This document shows, in pieces, positions 12,301 through 22,330 of a stretch of 64,000 nucleotides of DNA (position 1 is its first letter; every line of letters begins with the position of its first letter). The stretch lies in assembly GCA_028641055.1 (NCBI GenBank), contig CM054060.1, positions 59,247,852 through 59,311,851 on the forward strand, written 5' to 3'. This DNA comes from Alopecurus myosuroides (lineage: Eukaryota; Streptophyta; Magnoliopsida; Poales; Poaceae). The notes below the pieces were generated by a model. The model was not told where the DNA came from and ran no database searches. It was given only the letters and a program-made list of their open reading frames with translations. The position numbers were made by a program, and so were the translations under genes.

Positions 12301-13199
12301 GGTTTATCCTAAGAGCAGGCGAAGCAATCTGAAGCCGTGGCTGCATTCAGTTCCGCGTGGATTGCCAACTAATCCTCGTCCATGCATCGATTCTAATTGC
12401 AAGAACTAGATGGCTGGACACACGGCATAGAGGGGAGGGGGGAACAAACCTTCGATAGCGGCAGAGCGACCGTCTTCCGTCGATGGTGGCAAAGGGGCAA
12501 CCAGCAGCGGTCCCGGCGACGGCGGCGGCAACCAGCAGCAGCCCCGATGACGACGTTGTAGGTGGCTGCGAGGAAGGGCGGCGTTGGGGCCGTGCGATGG
12601 CGGTTGGCGGCATACGTGGCGTAGCCGGCGGCCAGGAGGCCTTGCGACGCGGCGTCGTCGACGGGGACGGGCTCGGGAGAAACTGCTCCGAGTCAATATC
12701 GATGCACTAGGATCCACTATTTTAGGATCGTGGCCAAGTCCATTAGATTAGCCAGTCACGCGAGTTTTTTTTTTATCTATACGTACTTATTTCCATTTGT
12801 TTAGTCGAAGCTTATTTCCAACACCCATGCTCCCTCCGCTGAGCAGTTTGGCCTCGGTGCTAGGGCAGCGAGGTTTGTTCTTCTTTTTTTTCAGTTTATT
12901 TATACTATTTTGTTTCTTGCATTTCTTTAAATTAAATAGGATTATCAGCGACAGTTATACAAATCATCCTGTCACCAGTAATAGTAACACCAGTGACGGG
13001 CATACCTACGGATCCGTCACTGGTATTTATTAGTGACGGGCGAGGCTATTGTACTGTCACTAGTATATTCTATAACCACATGCCGATCTTTACCAGTGAC
13101 AGGCGTACTGCTGCCTGTCGCTGCTAATTGTTATCAGTGACGTGCATATATGTGCCTGTCACTAATGTGCTTGCGGCTATAAGCTATTCTGCAGTAGTG
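9328..13199. mobile_element. CACTA transposon nested in the gypsy element
   Basis: The termini are perfect 16-bp inverted repeats, CACTACTGCAGAATAG at 9328-9343 and its complement at 13184-13199. The 3-bp duplication GAT flanks it at 9325-9327 and 13200-13202, as expected for CACTA elements. Both ends carry subterminal arrays of a motif like CTAGTGACAGG in both orientations (9350-9570 and 12945-13170), which are presumed transposase-binding sites. At 3872 bp the element shows no transposase reading frame and is probably non-autonomous. A GC-rich island at 12420-12700 may be captured gene sequence. The insertion splits the non-coding 3' part of the gypsy element, so it came later. Confidence 0.95.
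12430..12695 (-). other. GC-rich island in the CACTA element, possible captured exon
   Basis: About 270 bp of high GC content stand out from AT-rich surroundings inside the transposon. On the minus strand one frame stays open with protein-like composition. It reads PVPVDDAASQGLLAAGYATY, then a proline-containing run and NVVIGAAAG. It has no ATG in frame and a stop just upstream. A donor-like AAG|GTTTGT occurs near 12450 on the minus strand. I do not recognise the product. It could equally be chance openness of GC-rich DNA. Confidence 0.25.
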
Positions 13200-13202
13200 G
13201 AT

Positions 13203-14162
13203 TTGACCGAATAAAAATATAGTTTCACTAGAAGTGACCTGATAATTTGTTCATGAAGAAGGGGATGCCAAAAGCTTAGACGCTTGAGTATTCTTAGAAT
13301 TTGATGGGATGTACCACTGGGGAATCCCCAAGCTTAGGCTCTTCACTCTTCTTGATCACATCATATCATCCTCTTCTCTTGACCCTTGAAAACTTCCTTC
13401 ACACCAAACTTCTCACAATCTTCATTAGCAACGCTAGTGCAATCGAAATAATAAATTGACATGGTTCAGTTTAAAACCAACAATAACACTCATAAACACA
13501 TTATCTACTGCCACAACTTCTTTTAAAACTCTTTTGCTCAAAAGAACACCAAAAGAAAGAGATTAAGATGCAAATGCAATTATTGGCAGAAATCTATCAA
13601 AACATGATAGCAGGTAAAGATGATTTTTTTCGAAAATATTCTGTTGCTCAAATTAAAAAGTGGTCAACTAAGAAATGTTGCGGAAGTATCTTAGGAATAA
13701 GTGCAAAAAAATTCAGATCATTCTCATCTTCCAGGATTTTATACGATGTTTTACGGTGGACAGCAGAAATCCGGAAACTAACTCCAACTTTCGTCAGAAA
13801 CATTACTTGGCACTACTAAAACATGAAAAGAAAGATACAAAGGAGTTGCTACATAAGTATACAACCCCTTTACTCAAATAAAAGTGAGAAAAACAATGCA
13901 AAAAAAACATGGGTTATCTCCCAAGAAGTGCTTTTCTTTAAAGCCTTTTAGCTAGGCATGATAATTTGAGAAGATGCTCACATGAGAAATATTTGTTGAA
14001 GAAAAAGAGAACATCAAGAAGAAAATGTATTTTTTTTTAAGTCTATCCCACTTCCTATGAAAAATAATGTTGTAGAAAAACAACTCATGAAAACACAAAG
14101 CAACAAGCATAGGAAAGCAAAATAAGTGCAACTTCAAAATTTTAAACAAAAAGAGAGGAAAC
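13203..14162. other. Internal region of the Athila-like element right of the CACTA
   Basis: This continues the gypsy internal domain after the CACTA insertion. It is AT-rich and I see no conserved coding motif. The open frames here are short and overlap the end of ORF2 in other frames. Confidence 0.65.
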
Positions 14163-15278
14163 TTAATATTGTTGAGATGCATAAAAACCATGTTTCCCTC
14201 TCTCATAATAACTTTCAGTAGAATCATGAATAAAATTAACAATATAACTATCACATGAAACATTCTTATCATGAGCCACATGCATAAAAGAATTATTACT
14301 CTCCACATAAGCATAGTCATTCTTATTAATAACAACGGGAGTAGGTTTATCATAAAGAACTCGAACATGATAGACAAATTGCATATGAAAGAGATGGTTT
14401 TGGGTAATCCCACGATAACTATGGAAATTTTTATGATTGTAATTGTAGCCTATGTTATAACTCTCTTTATAATAATTATCAAAGACTGGAGGCATATTGA
14501 AATCATAATTAATTTTCTCCTCAGTAGTAGATGGACTAAAAAAATTATATTCATCATTGCAATCATCATCTATTGGAGGCATAGTATCATCACAAGCAAT
14601 AAAATATTTGTCTTCCAAAATGCGTTCATTTGTAAACATATCATCATTTTTACTAGGAGGAGATGTATCAAGCATATAATCATTAATAGCAGAGGGATTT
14701 TCAAACACATCATCCGCAAGTTTAGAGATTTCTATATCATCATTGGAGCGAACATGGATGGTACTAATAGTACAACAATTATTATCATCATTTTCAGAAT
14801 GGGCACCAAACAAAATTTCAATATCAAAAGTAGTGTGTTTCTCCCAATCATGATCACTTTCATAAATAACAGGCATAGGAAAATCATCGAGCTCAGACTC
14901 ATCAGTAAAAGATGTAATATGAGCAACATGCTTAGGGGGAGATACCGTTACCTCTCTCTTTTTACCCCTCCTATTCTTATTCTTCTTCCCCTCTTTACGA
15001 GGGAGACGCTTAAAAGGGAGCTTCTCCACATACCCTGGTTTATTATCAGAAACAATAGAAGGAACTTTGGAGGATTTCTCCTCTTCATTAATAAGAACAA
15101 AACACATGTTAGTCCTGTCATATTTTGGTAAAGTATCCTCTTTTATAATATTTTGTATGTAAGTATTTGCATGGCAATTATCAACACAATAAATATGGCA
15201 TACATGCAAGACACTATTCATATCAAAAGCACTCATATTTATCAAAGAAGTTTTTCTTAATAACTCTTCACACCCCAA
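14163..15278 (-). CDS. ORF2 of the Athila-like element, function unknown
   Basis: This is an uninterrupted 371-residue frame downstream of gag, separated from the gag stop by 135 bp. It is the only other sizeable frame of the element. Features visible in the protein are a Cys-His-rich N-terminal stretch (CHIYCVDNCHANTY, about residues 27-40), a basic segment (RLPRKEGKKNKNRRGKKRE, about 92-110) and a long acidic, Asn/Asp/Tyr-rich C-terminal half. I see no protease, RT, RNase H or integrase motif. The frame is intact although gag carries a nonsense codon. Long frames in the other orientation over the same DNA (such as 14271-15131 plus) are low-complexity Ile-rich shadows. I cannot assign a function. 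It may be an element-specific accessory protein or a gag-like C-terminal product. Confidence 0.6.
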   Translation of the reverse strand: MGCEELLRKTSLINMSAFDMNSVLHVCHIYCVDNCHANTYIQNIIKEDTLPKYDRTNMCFVLINEEEKSSKVPSIVSDNKPGYVEKLPFKRLPRKEGKKNKNRRGKKREVTVSPPKHVAHITSFTDESELDDFPMPVIYESDHDWEKHTTFDIEILFGAHSENDDNNCCTISTIHVRSNDDIEISKLADDVFENPSAINDYMLDTSPPSKNDDMFTNERILEDKYFIACDDTMPPIDDDCNDEYNFFSPSTTEEKINYDFNMPPVFDNYYKESYNIGYNYNHKNFHSYRGITQNHLFHMQFVYHVRVLYDKPTPVVINKNDYAYVESNNSFMHVAHDKNVSCDSYIVNFIHDSTESYYERGKHGFYASQQY

Positions 15279-15413
15279 AAATAATGTAAGTTCATCATGC
15301 TCATTAGGGGTGATCAGTCATCACAATACAAACTTGCAGTACTCATAGAATTCGAAAGGCTACTATCATGGCGTGAGCATTGGAAATTAAAATGACCCGC
15401 TTTATAGCGAAGT

Positions 15414-16622
15414 TCACAAATAAAAAGGATAGAGGGCACAAACTTTTTCACCAAGATCATCTAGAGCCCTACTCCAATTTCTAGTTTTTTCATTCCTATG
15501 ATGGATACAATAATCTTCTTCAATTTGATTCTTTTCACAAGGTGTAAGTGCTCCACAAAAATTAACATGCTTATAAGAAATAGTACTTTTATAAGTTTGA
15601 GCATGTTTATTGCAATCATCAATAACAATTTCATTTTCATTGCAAGTGTCTTTAAAAGGTTCATGATATATGTCCCAATTTCCTTTAGGAATATTTAGAT
15701 AAGAAGCAAAGGATCTATACCAACCAACATCTATTTGAGGATCAATACCATATTTAGCATTAAGCTCATGAAAATCAGCAGTTTCAGCAAAAGTCTTAAT
15801 GCAATCATACTCATAGTTTATACCTGACTCTTTAAATTTGTTGTTATTCCAATCTTCACTATTGATTCGAATCCTCTCAAGAAGATCCCACTCAGCTTCA
15901 ACCTTCTTACTACAAAAAGAACCCTCTGAACAAGCATCTAGATAATCCTTCCAATGTCCTGAAAGCCTTGCACAAAAATTACTAACAGTTATTTCCTCAC
16001 GAAACTCATGGTTAGGACATTTGAGTATTAATGTTTTCAGTCTTCCCCAATCTTGGGCAATGCTTTCTTCATCATGAGGCCAAAAATTATAAATGTAATT
16101 CCTATATAAATATAGTTCATGAGAAGGATAAATTTTAGAGTAAAAGAGAGATTCAAGTTACTTCCACTCCAAATGATGAGGATCATCTAATAGTTCATAC
16201 CACTCCCTTGCTTTGTCCTCAAGTGACAAAGGGAATAGCCTCCTATTAACTTGGTCTATTGAGATACCTGCACACTTGAATAACTCGCATAATTCATGCA
16301 TAGAGTGTAAATGATCACTAGGATGGACAGTTCCATCTCCAAAATAACGGTTATCGATGACAAGTTCAACAATTATCTTGGGTATTTTAAAAGGAATGCT
16401 TTCATTAGGAGGATTTAAAATATCACAAGCATCATTAGATTTATCACATATGGTAGATAAAGTATCATCATAGCAAATTTTCTCCTCTAAAGCTAGAAAA
16501 CTAAAAAGTTTATAAAAACTAGATTCCCTAAGCTTAGAATTTTCCATAGTACTAGAAATAATGGTATCCAAATAATTAATGCTAATAAGCTTGCTACTAG
16601 AATGAAAATAAAGCTCTCTCAT
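15414..16622 (-). pseudogene. gag of the Athila-like element, one internal stop
   Basis: Gag would form the particle that packages element RNA. The frame runs from ATG at 16622 to TGA at 15414, 403 codons including stops. It is broken once, by an in-frame TAA at 16158-16160 straight after the segment HLEWK, and resumes in the same frame with LESLFYSKIYPSHE. The plant gypsy gag signature is clear in the N-terminal half (about residues 95-154): a GDGTVHPSDHL segment followed by FPLSLEDKAREWYELL. A zinc knuckle is not visible. It starts about 195 bp inside the 5' LTR on the element strand, after the primer site. Because only one nonsense change is present, the gene was functional until fairly recently or has decayed little. 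Confidence 0.85.
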
Positions 16623-16788
16623 ATTTTTGTTGTTTTACATTAAGACTAACTAGTAAAAATAAAAACAAGCAACAAGTAAAAATAAGCCTAACTAGTGAAA
16701 ACAAGAAACAAAAAGATTTAATTGCAGAATCAAAAGGACATAACTTCGAGCACTCACACCCGAGGATGTGAGTACCTTTTACCTTACC

Positions 16789-16806
16789 TCCCCGGCAACG
16801 GCGCCA
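16789..16806 (-). other. Primer-binding site, tRNA-Asp type
   Basis: The minus strand reads TGGCGCCGTTGCCGGGGA, 10 bases inside the 5' LTR. This is the sequence known from plant gypsy elements of the Athila lineage for priming minus-strand synthesis. Confidence 0.88.
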
Positions 16807-16816
16807 GAAAAGAGCG

Positions 16817-18229
16817 TGATGTCTACACACGCTTCTATTCTTGTAGACAATGTTGGGCCTCCAAGTGCAAAGGTTTATAGAACATCATCAAGTTTTCCTT
16901 AAGTGGATTACCAAAGTTTTATCGAACTCAGGGAGGTAGCTGTCAAAGATATCGCTCTCAAGCAACACTGCAATCAAGATACAAGAAGTCTCTTGTGTCC
17001 CCAACACACCCAATATACTTGTCAGCTATATAGGTGCACTAGTTCGGCGAAGAGAGAGTAAAATGAAAGTAATATGGATGATAATAAGTGATAATAGCAA
17101 ACTGAAATAAAAATGGCAGCAAGCAAACATGTAGCATAACAGGCGGATAACGGTGTTTTAAAGCTTGGAGAGAAGGCCTAGGACTCCTACTTTCAGTAGT
17201 GGACACCTCTCAACAATGAAAACATAATTGAATGCATACATATCATTTCTTCACTATGCTACTCCGAACCACTCTCCGGTCGAATAAGGAACACTAATCA
17301 TTTCGTAGGGCTTTAACAACACTCCTCAGAGTAAGAACTTTCCCAACCAAGTAACCCCCATGCTATCACCATGGGACCCAGGTGGTTCCACGCAAACACC
17401 ACAATTCATAGGTTCATCTTCCAACACAAGATATAAATATCATGCTAAACCACACGGTGCACACACTATCACCTTTACCCCCGTGATCAAAGTGTTTACG
17501 GAAATAAACAAAACCACTTGTGTAGCATAACAGATGAAGATCAATCTACATATTCAACTAGATTACAAAGCTCGTGATCACATAAAGATCACACCATGGA
17601 GAGAGAGATGAACCACATAGCTACCGGTAGAGCCCTCGGCCTCGGGGGAGAACTACTCCCTCCTCATCATAGGAGACAAAAACGGCGATTGAGATGGTGG
17701 TGGAGTCGAAGGAGATGGCTTCCGGGGGCACTTCCCCGTCCCGGCAGGGTGCTAGGACAGAGATTTGTCCCCCAAAACTTGTCGGCGGCCGCGGCGGAGC
17801 TACAGATGTATTTTGCGGAAAATGTCTATTCCCCTAGGGTTTATGCACCAGAGAGTATATATGGGCGAAAGGGAGATGTCGGGGGGTGGCCAAGGGACCC
17901 ACACCCCTAGGTGGCACGGCCAGGGGGGCCGCACCACCCCATGGTGTGGCCACCCTGTGGCCCCCCACCGGGGCTCTTCGGGACTTCTGGAAGCATCCGA
18001 GACTTCTAAGACTTCTGGCTTTCGAATTTTCCAATTCTGAGAATATTTCCAGAACAACTTTTCTGAAATTAAAAACAACAGAAAACAAGGAACTCGCTCT
18101 GTGGCATCTTGTCAACAGGTTAGTCCGGAAAATCGATAAAAATGACATAGAGTGTAAGGAAAACATGTGGGAAACAACATGAAAACAACATGGAACATCA
18201 TAAATTAGGGATATGTTTATGACGTATCA
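16817..18229 (-). repeat. LTR of the Athila-like element (5' LTR in element orientation)
   Basis: This 1413-bp copy aligns throughout with 5988-7399 and carries the same TG...CA ends. It is followed by TTACG (18230-18234), the second copy of the target duplication. Confidence 0.95.
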
Positions 18230-18234
18230 TTACG

Positions 18235-18797
18235 CAATACCTTCCTTGCCGGATCCTTTTTCATCATAATTGTTTCTTTGTTTCCTATTAACACCGACAC
18301 ATTTGCGAGTTACGACACGCTTCCTCTTTTGGCTTGATTTTTTGAATTCTAATTCATTTATTTTCTTACTATCCTAAGTGTATGGTTCTTCATTAACATG
18401 TACAACACGACTTGTGCTCCTCATCCTAATCATTTTCGTTAAGTTTGTGGTGAGTTCATCATTTGACACTTTTTATCGTTTCAAGAATTTTGATACGTTA
18501 TTTGTCGTTCCCTACAAAGAAAACAAACATGTATTAATAGTAATATATAAAAAATTAGAGAGGAAAATCTATAACAAATAGTCTACATAAAAAATTATAC
18601 TATTTAAAATTACATGGTTATCTTGTGTAAAAAACCGTGTTCATGAGTTCTTTATGATCACCGGTATACCTTGTTTATTTTTTTTAAATCATTCTCAATA
18701 CAATTTTCTCTATTTCCATCATCACAAATGTTTTCTAATATGTTATGACCATATATCTTTAATCTAAGATTTTGTTTTTTTTTTCTTGATTTCTTTA
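18235..18797. other. AT-rich spacer, no gene recognised
   Basis: This lies between the gypsy element and the LINE fragment. Only short open frames occur and I see no domain or repeat that I can name. Confidence 0.6.
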
Positions 18798-18814
18798 AAT
18801 TGGTTTGATATTTT

Positions 18815-19440
18815 TTTTTGAAACCTTAAGACTGTGAGGCAAAAGCCCCACAGCAACCCACCTTTATTAAAAGAAAAAACTTACACCATATGTACAAAAG
18901 AACACTATACAAAGGCCTCCAAAAGGAAGGGCATGTAAAACAGTTAAGGCAAAGCCTTAACCCAAAGCAGTAGACTATTTTGAACCTTCATTTTACACCT
19001 AGGCTTGATCAACAAGGTATTTTGAACAAAACCACCCTTCCACTTAGCAAAAGAGGGTTTTTCATTTCTGAAAACAGCAGCATTTCTCTGTAGCCAAATA
19101 TGCCAGCAGGCCGACACCAAAACCTCCATGAAGAAGGCATGACCAAAAGATCTCTTAGCATGAGCCACAGCAGCTTGCAAATCATCCCCAATATCCAGCC
19201 AAGTTATTCTAAGACAATTCCACACTCTCTGACTGAAATTGCAAGTGAAGAAAAGGTGTTTTCTATCCTCGAAAGCACCAGTTGGACAAAGAACACAGTT
19301 GGTACAATCAGAAACATTCCAATTCCTTCTTTTTAAAAGATCATGGGTGTTAAGTCTATCTCTAAAAATCAACCATGCAAACACTTTAAGTTTCATAGTG
19401 CAGGCTGACTTCCAAATCCATTGGAAAACTAGGGGGACAT
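18815..19440 (-). mobile_element. 5'-truncated LINE with 17-bp target-site duplication
   Basis: A perfect 17-bp direct repeat, AATTGGTTTGATATTTT, flanks it at 18798-18814 and 19441-19457. On the minus strand the element ends with a polyadenylation signal (AATAAA at 18868-18863) and an A-run that abuts the target repeat. It encodes the C-terminal tail of a LINE ORF2. Truncation at the 5' end and a long target duplication are the usual result of target-primed reverse transcription. Confidence 0.92.
18944..19396 (-). pseudogene. C-terminal part of LINE ORF2 (zinc-binding tail after RT)
   Basis: This is an open frame of 150 residues. The segment KVFAWLIFRDRLNTHDLLKRRNW is followed by CTNCVLCPTGAFEDRKHLFFTC, the Cys/His pattern C-x2-C-x2-C...H-x4-C of the reverse-transcriptase zinc-binding family (zf-RVT). 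The same tail occurs in the intact LINE ORF2 at 44036-47719 (residues 1080-1099). The endonuclease and RT core are missing because of the 5' truncation, so the frame is a fragment and not a gene. Its ATG is an internal Met codon. Confidence 0.9.
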
Positions 19441-19457
19441 AATTGGTTTGATATTTT

Positions 19458-21409
19458 GTCTCACTCCTTTACTTGATCAATGGCAATGAATTGATGCATG
19501 GAACAATTGTAAACAGTTCAACACCCTAGTCATCCACTCTATTTTTTCCACACCGAGGTTTGAACAAATTTCAAAATTTATGTGCCCCTTAATTCTAAGT
19601 TAGGTTATCTAACTAATTACTAATCACTCTTACTAGCATGGTGCTTGATTTTTCTCTATTGACCTACTAGATTAGCTAAGTTCTAGAAAGTTTTATGAGC
19701 TCTTATGCACCACCAAGGCTACAAGACCGATCATATATAAAGTATATTAATCATCCATACATGATATGTTAAATATGTTTCTACATCTTCATTTAGACAA
19801 TCATATGAATCTAATTCAGAATATGTGGCACCAAAATATTTATACTAAACTTACTTAATTTTTTTATAAACTATTCTTCCACTTAATGCAGGTATGGTAT
19901 GAACTACATGTGAATCATCTTCTTATATAATACTTTACAAGCATTAATTTTCAGTATACCTAGTTGACATAATCAAGCTTGTTTTCGTTAAAATACTAAG
20001 ATGCATGGTGTTTGTTATTACATTTCATTTTGACTTTCTTTGCTAAAATGGAAATCTATTTCATAATAGTAATTTCAGTATTAAAATTTTCTTTCAAACA
20101 TCTAAAATATTGCAATTTCCCTAAATCTTAGCAATTAAAAATCACATTTCTTGTTATGTTAACCTCTTTAACTTTATGAATTACAATGTTTTTATAGGTT
20201 GTTACATCCAAACGTCTTGGTATCTAGGTTCAAAGGTCTAAGAATTAAATATCCTAACAGGAGTTATAGTAGTGTACGAGAGGTGAAAACGTATCACTGA
20301 CTTAACAAAATACTTATAGCCTCTTTGCATTATTGGACTTTTTTCTAGATGATTAGAATACTAAGAATTTTTTTCCAATGGAATCCCTTTATATCAAAGG
20401 ATTGGGGATACCCATATATATCTGAATCCATTACCCACATTCTATAGGAATCTCAATATGAGCTCAAACTTTTTTTTAACTTTCTTTAAGAAGTTTAGTG
20501 CACTTTCATTTTATCTCTATACTCTATCTTTCTCTTAAATTCTCCACCAAAAAAAATCATGTTGCAGAAATTATGAGTTCTACAATTCTGTAGGAATCCA
20601 TCTCATGTGGACTCTCAACTCCTCATTTTTTCCTATTCCAACATTTTTTAAATCTTGCAATCCAAACAATCCCTTAGAGTTTTTGTGGACTCCATAGTGG
20701 GTTTTCCTCAACGCAATTGTGAGAAAGTTATGAATTATGGATAAGAGGGACCAAATCTCCGTTTCCATGCATGTGGTGAGACAGTTGGTCATATGTGTTG
20801 TGGCCATGCTCATCGTTGCCATGCGCTGCGCGTTGTAATTGTCACCCCCCGCATCAAAATGCTTCGCGCGGAGCGGAGATGCACAAACGACGCATGCATA
20901 CAACTTAGGAAAACGAGCATCAAAATTACCCTAGTTGTGTTCACTTTGTTTGTCATTCATGCCGTGGACATGCTCACTCTCCCACTGTCGGTGGAATCAC
21001 CACCGGGTGTTCTCAAGACCATGGAGAAGTCTCTCCTCCAAACTGTGGCCTTCTAGGCGAGCCAGCCCGTCGAACTTGTGTGAGTCACCTCTGATCGCCG
21101 GTTGGAGAAGGCAACGAAAGTCGTCTGCGCTAGCCAGCTAACATGGACGTGGACGACAATACGGCATGACCCGTGTATCCACGGTGTGGCGTGACGCTCG
21201 CCATAGTGCGCGCACGATGTCAACTACGCCGACGGGACATAAACAAGGAGGCCACACCGAATACTTTGCACCTCCATCATTTACAGTGACCCCGGGTCCA
21301 CCGGTTGTATGGCAGACGGTTGCACACCGCAACCCGCGCACCAGTGTCTACATAAGGTGGGTTCGGAGTCCTAGCTCAGGCTGGTCGACCCCTGTTATAT
21401 AGAAACCAC
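19458..21409. other. Non-coding spacer with a dispersed repeat
   Basis: 19815-19975 is similar to 1861-1985. A GC-richer stretch at 20790-21400 contains overlapping short open frames on both strands but no recognisable product. 20300-20690 has MITE-like wording (GGATTGTTTGGATTGCAAGA on the minus strand), but its left end does not form a convincing inverted repeat. Confidence 0.45.
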
Positions 21410-22330
21410 ACATATAGCTCTAGTAGCACTCTCTAACGCATGTTCCTCCCACTTCATTGTAGATAATGCAGGAGTAGGGGTTTCACCTCATTGAGGGCCC
21501 TTAGCAAGGGTACTTCGCAGCATCTTTGTGCTCGTGCCCAATACCTCCTACAGACACAATCAAATGCACCTTTTGCTCCCACACCTCGCTTGCCATCCCT
21601 ATGGAACTGTCGTGTATTTCACCACGACACCCACCCACACCCTCCCTCATCCGACGTGACAGTGGCTGGCGTCACCTCGGACAGTTGCTATTGGACTAGT
21701 AGACCCTCCGCTCGTGGCTTCTCCGCCAGCAGAACCTTGACCGAAGGTTCCTCCATGCTCAACGCCTCATCCATGACGATGTAGCATAGAAGGATAAGGG
21801 ATGGATCAATATCCATGACATAGTAGCACTATGGATGATTTTATAAAGGAGGCGTAGGGGAGAAAAAGTTCAAACCAAAAATGGCGTTAGGAAGTGACGC
21901 TTAAAATATGATCAAAAGGACGCTCTGATTTTTTGTCAGTTTTCATAGCATAGTACTGACTCAAGATTGTTCTTTCATGATATGTAATGAACGCTTAAGA
22001 ATTCCATTCACAAAGAGAAAACAATAGCCGGAGAGATGACAGACATGCACTTAAATGAAAGCAAAGCGAGCTATCTAGGCAAGGGAGAAGCTCCCCTTAG
22101 GTCAAGATAGGGTGGCCTCCCTAGCTTGATTTTGTCACATGCATGCGTTTTATTCTGAATAATTTGAATGTTCATACTCCAAAAACAGACTACGTATAAG
22201 AAAGTTATGTTTGTTTTATTGAACACTGCACAAAATCGACCCTGAGCCGAAAACAAGGAATATATCTAATCTAGTCACAAACCAGCTATCTCTATTTGCA
22301 CGAGCTAATGCTGAATCTAACAAAACCGAC
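21410..22330 (+). repeat. Duplicated non-coding block, copy A
   Basis: This block is collinear with 29755-30440, from CTAACGCATGTTCCTCCCAC to the segment around ACAAACCA-CTATCT. Copy A has about 185 bp (21498-21685) that are absent from copy B. Shared landmarks include GCATAGAAGGA and AGGGAGAAGCTCCCCTTAG. Open frames inside are not conserved between the copies, so it is not read as a gene. Confidence 0.9.

Larger units (their letters stand above)
5988..18229 (-). mobile_element. Complete-ended, non-autonomous Athila-like gypsy retrotransposon
   Basis: Two LTRs of about 1.41 kb bound the element and both have TG...CA ends. The same 5-bp duplication TTACG flanks it at 5983-5987 and 18230-18234. 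Orientation is minus: the primer-binding site and gag lie next to the right-hand LTR, and the polypurine tract next to the left-hand one. The internal region holds gag (16622-15414) and a second ORF (15278-14163). I find no protease, RT, RNase H or integrase, including outside the nested CACTA (9328-13199). Without that insertion the element is about 8.4 kb. The tRNA-Asp-type primer site fits the Athila lineage. The organisation resembles Sabrina-type elements of Triticeae, but that name is from memory. The LTRs differ at about 20 sites in the first 270 bp, so it is not young. Confidence 0.95.

Noticed and set aside
14271..15131. 286-residue plus-strand frame, rich in Ile
   Set aside because: It is the antisense shadow of ORF2 of the gypsy element, with low-complexity composition and no domain.
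20283..20690. Possible Harbinger MITE
   Set aside because: The right side has a typical end, but the left side does not pair convincingly and no target duplication was found.
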